A stretch of DNA of 64,000 nt from Phaeophleospora eucalypticola (taxonomy: Eukaryota > Ascomycota > Dothideomycetes > Mycosphaerellales > Mycosphaerellaceae), in assembly GCA_022814565.1 (NCBI GenBank), contig JAKLNG010000003.1, positions 1,364,001 to 1,428,000 on the forward strand, read 5' to 3'. The notes under the pieces were generated by a model. That model was not told the DNA's origin. It did not search any database and worked only from the letters and a program-made list of their open reading frames with translations. Made by a program: the position numbers and the translations under genes. Positions 30,975-41,443 of this stretch are shown one piece after another. Numbering within the stretch: the stretch's first letter is position 1; each line of letters begins with the position of its first letter.

Positions 30975-33900
30975 CTACTTTGGCTCCGTTGCGGCGTTGA
31001 CATCCTCCAGATGAAGGTCAACAGCGGGAGGGTCGCTATCTATCGAAGCCTTCTCGCGTTCGTCGACGTAGATCATGTTCGTGTCCTCATGCTCTGGCGA
31101 ATTCCGCATTCCAGTCATACCGCCAGGAGAGTCGTCCATATCATCGAACATGCTGCCCCGATTGGAAGAGTCAAAGCCAGAATCATCATTGTCAACCTCA
31201 GCTTTGGTGCTGTCGGCGTCGTCGTCGGCGTCGTTCTCGTGCTCGTTGCCGTCGCCAATGCGTTCGAAACCCCAAGACACTTGCTCGCCATACCCGAGCA
31301 AACCAGTGATTCCGCGTTCGTTTCCGCCATCTTCGGTACTATCCGTCGTCGTCATCTGCCTCTGTGTCAGAGGGCTGCCGGCTCCAGCTCCACCATCTTC
31401 CGCGAGACCCTTCCCCGACAGATTGGTCGGATTCACGACTCCTGCTCCTATTGAGGCGCTCGACGACCCACCGAGTTGCTGAGAGGAGTGAACTGGGCCG
31501 CCGAGCTTGCCTTCCCCCGAGTCGCCATCTTCGTTTTCCTCGGCTTCAGGAGGGGTTCGATACTCGCTGACAAGATCCTGGAGGTACTGCGGTCCGAGAG
31601 GCTTGTCTGAACGGCGTCGGTAGAACAGCAAGTACGCAGCAGCAGATTTCCTGCCACCGGGGCCGATCTTTGAGCAGGACGAATCGTTGTAGTCGTACCA
31701 CTCGCCATCGAAGAAGTTCTTGGCGATGGCGGTATAGTGTCCACCACCAAGACCTCCAAAGTGGTTGTCTACGGCGAACAAGTCGTAGATGTACTCCTTG
31801 CCGTCTTCCTTCAATCCGACTTTGTCAGTCATGTCCAGACCTTCAATGGGATAGTCGACCATGACGTCCAGCTTGTCGCGCAGTGATCGGTTGCCGCCAA
31901 ATCGCTTCATGTGGACAACAAGAATGTCCGGTAGAGTCCAAATCTCCAGCTGCTTGTAGGCTTGCCGCAGTTCTTTGCAACGGTTGCAGTACCAGGAGTT
32001 GTCTGAGGAGAGGACTTCGCGCTTGCTCGTTTCCGCAAAGCAATCCTCCAGGTCGATGCCGTTCTTCTTGCGCTCGGCACGCTTCGACTTCCGGGCCTGA
32101 AGTTCCTCGTCATGGAAGACAATGCCATGAGTGCCTTCATCGTTGAGGTAGCGATGGCCACGCATCTCCGAAGGGTCATTCTCGGCGCCTTCGTACAAAC
32201 TCTCCTTCGCTTCCGGATACCAATCAAGCACGATTGCTTCGCCAATCTGGATGTAATAAGGGCCATCCTCCTGCTGGCCACTTGAGGGAGACGAGCTAAA
32301 GCGGCTCTGGTTCTGTTTCGAGACATATTGGGCCTTGTCCTTCTTGCCGTAGGTGATCTTGCCGTTGGGCTTGTTGTTGCGTCGCTGATTCTTCTTGCCA
32401 CGCCCACCTTTCTTGCCGTTCTTCTTGCGACGACCGCCACGGGAATGATCCGTGTCCGTGTGCTGGTTAGGTGTCGATGGCGTTGGAGAGCCTTTCGCAA
32501 GCTCGTCTTCACTGCTCTCGTCATTCACGGTAGTAGTGGAGAGCGTGGATTCTTCGCCCAGGGTCGTGAAAGGCTTCTCTGGGTCATCCTCGTCACTCTC
32601 CGCGTCTTCACCAGCATTGGCCTCAATACGAGAAGGCGTGCTGCCTGTAGACTCTTCGGAGCTGCTCGACTGCATTGATTGGCGGCGCTGTGCCTTGACT
32701 CGATCGTGCATGGGACGAACTCGATTGTTGTTGAAGCTGCTTATCGATGAGCAGTGCATGTTGCTGTCACTGCTTTCGGCAAAGTTGAGCTCAAACAGCT
32801 GGTTACGCAAGGCCGGAGATATCCAGTAGTCCGAATTCCAGAATCCAGGCGGTACAGTCGACTGGTCTCCACTGTCGATCTGCATCGGGCTTTCGCCATT
32901 AGACTGCGCGGCTGCTTCTTGCTTGTTGCGAGAGACATTGACATAGCTATCTTCTGACTGTGCAGAATGATCACTAATACCCGCAGAGTCATCATTGCCT
33001 TGATCCTTGTCTGCCTCTGCCTCTCCCTTTGGTGCACCATTAGGGGATGACTCTTCCGCAAATTCAGAGAGGATATTCCTGCTCGTGGTATTCGAGACAG
33101 CCACAAGGACTTTCTTCAGAATCTTGTCGCAGTCCTTCGCTTCCTCGCGTGTGAGCGTGATGTACAGAGGATGCATGTCATGGCTTGGCTCTCTGTTGGT
33201 ATTCTTGACACGATTGAAGATGGGCACTGCGATGACATCGGCTTTCGGTGAGTCCATTCCCTCTGTCGGTACGGGGTCATCAATCTTCGACATAGTGTAA
33301 AATGTCTTCTTGCCAGAGGGCTTGTTCGTGGGCACTGTGTCGGTCTCGTAGATGAAAATGCGGTCATTTGTCTGGATGCCGGCATCAGAAAGTGGCGTCT
33401 GGTCGTCAAAGACTTTGTATATCTTGTGACTGTAGACCTCAGCCATCCACAGCCTCTCGGCATCGGTAGAGTGCTTCTTAGCGATATACTCCTTCAATGC
33501 CTTGACCGAAGAGTTCTTGTCCATGTCTATATTGTGGATCACCGGTGTGCCATGCAGAGGTATGAAAGCAACATCATGTGTGAAGGCCACATCCATAGGC
33601 AACTGGACCGTCAGAAGCGAGTATGGGTCGAAAGTCACACTGACCTTGTCGCAGACCGGGCACTCCATAGTGTTCTTGTAGTGGCCACTGAAGAGGTCCA
33701 TCGCGACAGAGTCGTTTCGAGCCTTGTGGTTCTTGCGATACGTCTCACCAAGCTCATGGATGTACGCCGGATCCCTGACCTTGTCGTCGTCGGAGTCAGG
33801 ATTCTCAATATACGGCTTCTTCAAGATACGATTGAGATCCTCATGCAGCCCGTCGACGAGAAAGCTCAGGAACTCCTGCGAATCTTGTTGGCCGTACCCT

Positions 33901-36180
33901 GAAAAGGTAGGGGCCAGCTTCCCGAGAGTTCGCTTGAAGTCGCTCGGCGTAAAGGCACTGCTCTGGCCTCCATAGATGCCGTTGATGACGCCGTAATAAG
34001 CGTTGGCCATCGCGCCATGATGTCCCAGCGGGTTGTCGTTGTTGATCTCCGGCTTGTACTTCTTGGTCAAGAAATACACAGCGAGCTCTTCCACGCTGCG
34101 AATGCACTGGAGTGCCGAATTCATGTAGCAAGTGTTGCCCAAGTTGGAAAGACCGACTGTGCCAATCGTACGCCCATCCTTGCGTTTCCGCCCTCTTGTG
34201 ATCATTCCTCCAGGGGCAGGACTAGTCCTCCCGGACGTAGGTACGGAGCCCGGTCGTGACGCTGTGCTCTTCCGATCAAGCACAGACTTGATGCCCTTCT
34301 TCGAATCTGACTGGAACTCACCGCCGCCAGGTCCACCAGTCTGTTCCTCAAGTATGATGGTCTGTGAATAGCCAAGTGTGACCGTCTCCAGATCTCGCTT
34401 GCCATTGTAGTTGGAGTTGTGCGTCTGGTCGGCGAGGTCGACGGCTTCAATGTCCTTTCCGATTTCATACTTTGAGAACTGCTCGGGCTCCACAACCAGC
34501 TTGGTTGCAGAAGTTTTTGCTGGCGAAGCCGACCTCGAGGCCGGTGGCGACAGAACACCTGATTGCTTGCTGTTTGGCTCATCAACGGCGATAGTTGCAG
34601 GATCAAGCTGTCGCCAGACCTTGACTTTGGTCCCAAGAGGAATGTTGGCTGCCTCTTTTGCGCGAGTCAAGAATGTCATGGCCTTGTCCCTCTGTGAGCA
34701 GACGAGTTGTGCTGCGTCATCTGGACTGCGCTGACCACGGCCTTCTCGCTCTTTCTGTAACCTTGCCTCCTTCCACGAGTTCCTTGACCCTGCCTGCTGA
34801 GGCGAGTCTTCGTCTGATGGCTGAGGCACCTTCCGTACGGTGATCACAGGGGGATAGAGGTTGTACATGATGTTCGTCTGCGTCGCTTCTGAATCCGCGG
34901 TGTCATGAGCGTACCGAATGATGGGCCTCGAAGGGTTGATGCAACCGTATGTTCCGATAATGTAGCCATAAGCCTCGAACGGCAGCACCGAGATGTCTTC
35001 GTCCATTCGAAGATTGGGCTTCAAAGGAATGAAGTCTGCTTTCTCAGCATCCTGCAAGTATGGTCCTTCAAAAGCACCCTTTGGAACAATGTCGGAGTTG
35101 TCCAACGGCCCCACGTTGCCCTCCCGAGCCTCTTTGGAGTATTGGTTGTTCCTCAGCCCCTCAGTTGAACGGGACAGAACTCGCTGGAGCCAGGTGTTGG
35201 ATATGACGACGCCACGAGAGCCCTCATCAATTTGTCTGCTACCCATATCCTGTACACGACGGACCTGCTCGTCTATCTCGTCAGTCGTGTAGGGTTCCTT
35301 GTGTGAGGCAGACATCTCTTGTGACTGGCTGTTGATCGAGGTAAAGCTCGTCGTCGAAGTATCCATGCTCTCGCCAACAGAGCTACCAGTACCATTCACG
35401 GACGTCTCTTGAGTCTGCGCGTCTTCTGCAGGTGTCATGCCTGACATGACATGGTCTGAATCCACCGAAGAACCGTCTTGCATTGCAGAACCACCATTGA
35501 GCTTCTGTTGGTCTGCCTGAGCATTTGAGACCTCCTCCATGTCTGCAGCACTTCTCTTTGCCGGACTTGCGCTCCTGGCACCGATTGTCCTGCCTGGGCT
35601 CACAGCTCCTCTCCGTTGCTCGGCGCCTGCATGATTGCCCGCGGCACCATTCTCACTCCCCGACATATCCACGCTACTGGCGCTATCGATCGTGACTTCG
35701 GCGAGCGCAGCACTGGGCGAGCTGGCTCCTTCCTCGCGACTGGGCAGCACTTCGTCGTGCAGGTGTGGCGGCAGAAACCGTGGAGGCGGGGTGCTCCTCG
35801 TGGCAGTGGTATTGCTACTGGTGGGCGAAGGAGCCTGGCTATCGCTGCCGCTCGTGTGGTGGGCTCTCACAGGGGAGGAAGAGGGCGAGAGTCGTGCGTG
35901 GGTGTGAAGCGAGTGTTGGTCGAACAGAGCAGCGGATTGCGAAGTGGAGTCCCGCGACTGGTGATTGTCGCGATTGCTGCTATTCGGCGCGTTGTTGTCA
36001 CCAGACGGCGTGAGCTTGCGCTTCTTCTGCGACGAAGCCGTGATTCTGTTGGTGACGTGAGGCTGTCTGCGGCAGCGCAGAGCAGCCCCGGGTCTTCCTT
36101 TGAAAAGATCCTGCCGTCTTCCCGAAAACGAATGAGGCCGTCACCGGGCGAAGTGCTCACGTGGGCAAGCAGTGTGACAT
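30975..36180 (-). CDS. ubp12: Ubiquitin-specific protease, Ubp12/USP15 type
   Basis: The main exon is 36045-30975; I add a 20-nt first exon 36180-36161 because the long frame has no ATG before 35666, yet reads as protein (QKKRKL, S/N-rich) back to 36045. A GTGAGC donor, a CAACAG acceptor and matching phase join the two (1696 aa; 115-nt intron). A DUSP domain lies at about 260-400. The USP core starts near 645 (NLGNTCYMNSALQC, catalytic Cys) and ends near 1490 with GGHYTAIAKNFFDGEWYDYND (catalytic His). A long acidic/basic insert and a ubiquitin-like region lie between, as in Ubp12. Zinc ribbons CPVC and CNRC are intact. It removes ubiquitin from cytosolic and nuclear targets. Confidence 0.88.
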
Positions 36181-36747
36181 TCCAGAAATCAATGTTGCGG
36201 TCCTCGTGGGCGTCGGCGGGTGTTGTAGTGTAAGAAAGATGGGCGAGAAGATGTTTCGACGTCGTTTGGTCTTCGTTGCCCAAAACGGCCGGTGACGCCA
36301 AGCTCGGACTTCCTGGAGTCGTCTCCGCGCTGCACGCGTGTGATGAGATAATGATCAATCTGATAATGAATTCGTTGAAACACGACGATATACCGTACCG
36401 TGAGTGGTGTCTAATGTTGTATCAGCAGGACGAGACCTTACATACAGCGGAAGGCAGAAGCACGTCGAAACAAATGCATGTGCTTACGATAGCTCCTGCA
36501 CGCGAAGCAAACACGACTTCCCCTCGCCACTCACATGCAAAACGCGGCGCGTGGAAATTGCCCTTCCACGTGAAGTTTGTTCAAGATATCAAATACCTAG
36601 AGATCTCAGTCCATATCATCACACATGAATATCCCAGAAAGAGCTTGCGCCTTCCACCTAGTAATGTGATCGTAAATGCCCATACACAAGCAAACCCGCT
36701 CGAACGCACGAAATCCGAAAATATGCATCATCCACCCCAGCGAACAA
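36181..36747. other. Promoter of the deubiquitinase / 3' flank of the CLC gene
   Basis: A plus-strand frame (36276-36803) and a minus-strand frame (to 36358, TTG start) cross this spacer. Both lack ATG starts or domain character, and I regard them as chance. Confidence 0.45.
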
Positions 36748-39636
36748 TCATGATCCACGTCCAATCAATCCCATCCCATCTGAACTTTCCTGAACTTCCT
36801 TGACATATCTCACAAACGTCTTTTTATGAAGCATGCCCGCGTACTTGCCACGATGCAAAACGCACATGTACCTCAGACCAAGCTTGACGAAGCACTCGTA
36901 CACCAGATCTGTAGGACTGGTGTCATCGAGAGCTACCGGTGATGGGTCGATATAAGGCGAAAAGTCGGTCGGATCACGGTCCTCGGATGTTGTCGAAAAG
37001 TTCCGTTGTGCTTCTTCCGCCTCGTGGTCATCATCCCTTGCAGTTGACGAGTCTTCGTCGCCATCGTCTATGACGCTTCCTGGTCTTGTATCGTGATGCG
37101 AGATCTGAGCATGTGCATCCATCCGGCACAGACTGTCCTCCTCATCTGGCACCCGGTCGAGAGCGTACTCAAGGTCGGGACCAGGAATCAAGCCCACAAG
37201 AACGCCGTCTTTTAAGATCGGTAGACCTCCGTCCAGCTCGCCTGCCATGTGAAGATACTCCAACTTGAACCGGAGCTGCTTTGCCGGTACCCATGGAGAA
37301 GCAGAGATGTCAATATAGCGGTTCGGATGTGGCGCCTGCGCGATATCTCCCAGATCGGTCGTAAATATCGGTCGGACTTTGTGATCCAGGTACGGGTAGG
37401 CATTCATGTCCGTAAGCAAGTCGTAGATGCTGAGCGGCTCAACGGCATCTGCAGTCCACTTTGCGATGAGAACACCCAGTGAGAATGGTAACACGTGCTC
37501 CAAGCTGCCCGTGAGCTCGAACAAGATAACCGCCAGGGTAACAGACAGCCTGGTGACACCGCACATGGTGGCGCCGGCAGCAACCAAGGCGTAAACGCCA
37601 GGTACTACACACGACTCAGGGTTGCCGTCGTTTGGACAGTGTGCGAAGAATGCCAGATTCGGGTACTTCAGTGTTAGGTACTGCACGATGTGCCCGACGA
37701 TTCTCCCAAGTAGGCCACCGACCACCATGGATGGCACATAGATACCGGCTGGCACCTTGATTCCAAACGTCACAGTTGTCAGTAGCGCTTTCACGAGGAA
37801 TGCAGCGCTCAAATACCAAATAGTCGCCGGTATCGATTCTTCCCGAGGGCACAAAGCAGTCTCGTCTCCAGAGAACGACGTGCAAGGTGCAGACATTTCG
37901 TAGAGCAGTTCCGCCACCGGTAGCCTTGTGTATCGGTTCCAGTAGCTAACCACGCCCGTAACAACAGCCACCAAAAGGACCTCCAAAGTAGGGTAGTTTT
38001 TGATCACTTTGATGCGGCGGAACGATGTGGCCCAGAACCGGGTGGCCTTGATGAACAGAGCACCAAGAATGCCGCCCAAAACTCCAAGGCATACGAAGGC
38101 AATGATCTCGAAGAACTTCCAGTCTGTGACATAGCGAACCTCGAATAGCACAATCTTCTGCGTGCCATATGGATTCAATGCTTTCAGCGACAGCGCCGCA
38201 GCTATGCAGCAAAAGAACGTCCGGAACAGTGTCTTCGGTGGGAAGTAGTAACTGACTTCTTCCAGGCTGAACAGAACACCACCGATGGGAGCACCAAAAG
38301 CCACTGCAACTCCAGCAGCCGCTGCTGCGGAGAGAACCTCACGGCGCTTCGCATCGTTGTTGCGGTATTTCGATGTGAGACGCGTGGTGATGTTTCCAAC
38401 ACAGGTGGCAATGTGGACATACGGCCCCTCTTTGCCGATGGAGAGACCGGATGCCACGCTCAGGACCAGGCCTATGGCTTTGCAGAACAGCGTACGAACT
38501 CCCAGGTATCCGTGCAGAACGAAGCCGGATAAGATTACCCGCACTTCTGCTACACCACTGCCAGCAGCTGGGTAGTAGGTGACGGGTGGTCGTTGGGCTG
38601 CTTCCTGAAAACGTCGAGTCGGGCTAATAGTGCCTGCTCCACCCTCGTTGGTCTTACCGTTGCTGTGATGGTCGGCTCCAAGATTCTCGTCCAGTGTGGA
38701 AATCGAGATAGCCGATGATATCGACGTCTTTGTCTGCAGAGTGACGAGACATGCAAGTAGCGACAGCACCACACACCAGAGCACGAAGAAGCCCCAGTCC
38801 ATCCAGACATTCACCGTTCCGTCGGCATTGGTGAGTCTTGACCATTTACTCCATTCGTCGCAGAGACTGGCACCACTACAGCACATCCTCTTGCTGTACC
38901 ACCAGTGCGTCGTGCAGTATCCATTCTTGTAGTCAAAGACCGTTGCCTCCGTCACATCGATCGCGTAGGCGAAACATGCTGTAACGCAACCAATGATAAA
39001 CACCAGGACCCATCCTATTGCTCCATCAAGGAAAGCCCTAACTCTTCCCTTCCAGTCTTTTCTGCTCCTCAACTCTTTCACCCGAAACGCATCTGCTATG
39101 CTGTCATGCACCCAGTCCGTTGAAGTGAACTGATCATACCACACACGGTCATCCCAATATAGAGACTTGCGAGAAGATATCATGTGCTCCATCCGCTCTT
39201 CCTCCGTCGAGCCACTCAAGGCTTTCATCAGCCCTTTGGCAAAAGAGCCTCTTCTGCTCCCGCCACGCATCGAGTGCACATGACTGATCGATCTCTGTCC
39301 ATATCGTGGTGTGCCGGGCACGCTTGTGGTTCTATAGCCGCTTCGAGTGAGGCCGGGACTTGAAAGTAGGCCTGTCGTCTCGTCTGGTTGTGATCGGGGC
39401 AGTCGCAATCTCAAGTCGCCGTCGGAAGTCGTGGAGGACAGCCCGCCATGCTCGCGTCTACTGGGACGCCCTTCGCGGGACATGACGGGAGAGACCTCAG
39501 TGGTGTGAGATTGGAAGGCGTTGCGGTATGCATTTCGAATAGCTTCTGCCTCCTGCTCGCTGATGGCGTGGTCGTCATAGTCGTCCTCGTCGTTGGTGGA
39601 CGTTACAGAGCGAAAGGAAGCTTGAGACTTTGGCAT
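36748..39636 (-). CDS. CLC-family voltage-gated chloride channel/exchanger with CBS pair
   Basis: Single exon, 962 aa. About 200 disordered N-terminal residues precede the transmembrane core. Selectivity-filter motifs are visible: GSGVAEV (the family GSGIP-type loop in its fungal ClC-3/Gef1 form), GLSIGKEGPYVH with the gating Glu, GAPIGGVLFSLEE and KVPAGIYVPSMVVGGLLGR. Two CBS segments occupy about 750-950, split by an acidic insert. It resembles the Gef1/ClC-3/4/5 endomembrane Cl-/H+ exchangers that support acidification and copper or cation homeostasis. The length is greater than Gef1 because of the N-terminal and inter-CBS insertions. Confidence 0.9.
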   Translation of the reverse strand: MPKSQASFRSVTSTNDEDDYDDHAISEQEAEAIRNAYRNAFQSHTTEVSPVMSREGRPSRREHGGLSSTTSDGDLRLRLPRSQPDETTGLLSSPGLTRSGYRTTSVPGTPRYGQRSISHVHSMRGGSRRGSFAKGLMKALSGSTEEERMEHMISSRKSLYWDDRVWYDQFTSTDWVHDSIADAFRVKELRSRKDWKGRVRAFLDGAIGWVLVFIIGCVTACFAYAIDVTEATVFDYKNGYCTTHWWYSKRMCCSGASLCDEWSKWSRLTNADGTVNVWMDWGFFVLWCVVLSLLACLVTLQTKTSISSAISISTLDENLGADHHSNGKTNEGGAGTISPTRRFQEAAQRPPVTYYPAAGSGVAEVRVILSGFVLHGYLGVRTLFCKAIGLVLSVASGLSIGKEGPYVHIATCVGNITTRLTSKYRNNDAKRREVLSAAAAAGVAVAFGAPIGGVLFSLEEVSYYFPPKTLFRTFFCCIAAALSLKALNPYGTQKIVLFEVRYVTDWKFFEIIAFVCLGVLGGILGALFIKATRFWATSFRRIKVIKNYPTLEVLLVAVVTGVVSYWNRYTRLPVAELLYEMSAPCTSFSGDETALCPREESIPATIWYLSAAFLVKALLTTVTFGIKVPAGIYVPSMVVGGLLGRIVGHIVQYLTLKYPNLAFFAHCPNDGNPESCVVPGVYALVAAGATMCGVTRLSVTLAVILFELTGSLEHVLPFSLGVLIAKWTADAVEPLSIYDLLTDMNAYPYLDHKVRPIFTTDLGDIAQAPHPNRYIDISASPWVPAKQLRFKLEYLHMAGELDGGLPILKDGVLVGLIPGPDLEYALDRVPDEEDSLCRMDAHAQISHHDTRPGSVIDDGDEDSSTARDDDHEAEEAQRNFSTTSEDRDPTDFSPYIDPSPVALDDTSPTDLVYECFVKLGLRYMCVLHRGKYAGMLHKKTFVRYVKEVQESSDGMGLIGRGS

Positions 39637-40849
39637 GGTGTCGGTCGAGTGGGGCGTTCTTCAATAGCTACCATCGTAAGCCTGCTGGTATCATGTCTCT
39701 GCGCAGACGTGCGGGCCCGAAAGTTCTATCGATATTGCGAATTTGGAAGTGTGTATCGGCAGCTGCAGGCGCGAAGAAGAAGAGATAACAAGCAAGAGAA
39801 GCGACGGCGGGTAGGCAGTGTAATGTGTAATGGCGTGCTCTCTCTGTGTCGGCCGGCGTCGCGTGCTCTTATCATCAGGCAACATCCATGTCAGACCCGG
39901 GCGTGCGAAAGAAGAGAAGGGAGCGATGAGGTGAATCAGAAGCGCTTCGGAACAGTGTCACACTCTCTCAGCGGAACCAAGACGGCATGGCTGTGTGTCG
40001 GGTGTGTCTCGTGAAAGGCGTTGCGTTGTGTGTTGCGGGAGGATGGGCCGTGATGACGAAGGCGCTTCGGGGAAAGAATCGACGAGGACAAGGACTCACC
40101 GAACCCATCAACAATAAATCACCTCAATCACTCCGGGCCGCTTCCTTCAGACAACAAAGGCACGAGGCTGACGGCGGCTGCAACGGCAACGACAACGATG
40201 GCCTGCTCCCCGACGAACTGTACAGAAAAGATACATCAACACACTCGGACGCCTATGGCTATTTTAGAAGGACTGGTAGGAGGTATCATCAACATGCCAC
40301 ACCTCCCACCCAGCATCCTCCGATGTGCGCGTGCATGTGGCTGATCTGCCCGTGTGACCACACCTCCCGGGCATAGCAACCACTACCCGTACACGCCCTC
40401 CATACCACCACTCAAATGCTGTATCTCGACTGGCGCGGCCGTGTCACGAAACAGCCGCCTAAAGCACGGCAACCCTTTAGCTGCAGCTCGTAGCTGTTGA
40501 TAGCTACGATAGCGTCTATGTTTTGCCCTTTGCAACCACGCCGCTTGGCCCTGCGTCTCTGCAGCTCGCAAAGCTCCTGCAAGGGCACGTCATTGCCTCT
40601 CGCGAGGCTGCATGAATGAGATGCAGAGAGCATTTGCCGAGCATGGAAGCCAATCCTTCTCTCCAGCGTCCACCCAAATCACCCAGAAATACGGGAACAT
40701 GACGATTGAAACCGACAAAGGGTCTCGTCGGCTCGGAGAGAAGACATGGGGTCCTCCACGCCTCTCCACGGTACCGCCCCAGAAACTCCGCGCCATACCG
40801 GATTTACACCTCGCTGAAACAGGTACTTTGGTATCGTCTCAGAGATCTC
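39637..40849. other. Upstream region of the CLC gene, mostly empty
   Basis: About 1.2 kb. An 81-codon plus-strand frame at 40612-40857 and the antisense frame at 39448-40014 have no supporting features. No repeats noted. Confidence 0.4.
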
Positions 40850-41320
40850 TCATGTGAAATTGCTTTTTGAGATCGCCATTGAAGCTACCTTTGCTATGGC
40901 GACCAGCTGCGCGCTCAGAAAATGCTTGGCAGCCGCTATCCGCAGCACCAAGAAGCATTCGTTGAATGTACACGACATTCTGTACACGATATCAGCGACA
41001 GCTCCCTCTAGCCGAGCAGATGACTGGGTTTCTAGTTCAAATCATTACCCTTCACGGAATGCCGGCGGATGCAAGCTCTTGCCTCCTACAGGACATACCA
41101 TCGATAAGTCGATCATTTCCCCTAGGCCTCCAAGCTGCAGCTTCCCCTTGCCTTTCACGAGCAGATCCCTGAATAGCTCGTTCCCAATCGTCCATACAAC
41201 TTCTTCATACAAATCGCGGTCAGTATGGCTTTTGAGAGTCGTTCGCGCGTTGCTCGGAGAGGAGAGCGGTAGAAATTTCCATTCGGCAATTTGGCTTGCT
41301 CCTACCTTCCCCTCAAGCAC
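40850..41320 (-). CDS. Possible unrecognised gene or gene fragment
   Basis: Two protein-like stretches on the minus strand can be spliced. The first exon, from about 41320, contains DLYEEVVWTIGNELFRDLLV and ends in DLSM before a GTATGT donor. An intron of about 75 nt ending in CCCAG leads to a second exon, with ARLEGAVADIVYRMSC and a TGA at 40850-40852. Phase agrees. The first exon has no ATG and is preceded by an in-frame stop, so a start exon is missing; a TAATTAG acceptor just upstream could supply one, but only about 100 bases separate it from the neighbouring gene's stop. No family recognised. May be a truncated relic. Confidence 0.3.
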
Positions 41321-41443
41321 TAATTACCCTCTAGTCTGATATAATGGTCGAGAGAGCAATGCAAACTCGTGTTAAATGCACATCGCCCGTCGGCGCTGCC
41401 TTTCCTTGCGCTCTAAATTAGGGCAACTTCATGCTGTTCAATC

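Noticed and set aside
31907..32524. 205-codon minus-strand frame within the deubiquitinase
   Set aside because: Same strand, shifted frame of the USP core; Arg/Thr-rich shadow without domain.
35867..36358. 163-codon minus-strand frame overlapping the deubiquitinase 5' end
   Set aside because: Starts with TTG, not ATG, and ends in Arg-rich shadow sequence; the in-phase 20-nt exon explains the region better.
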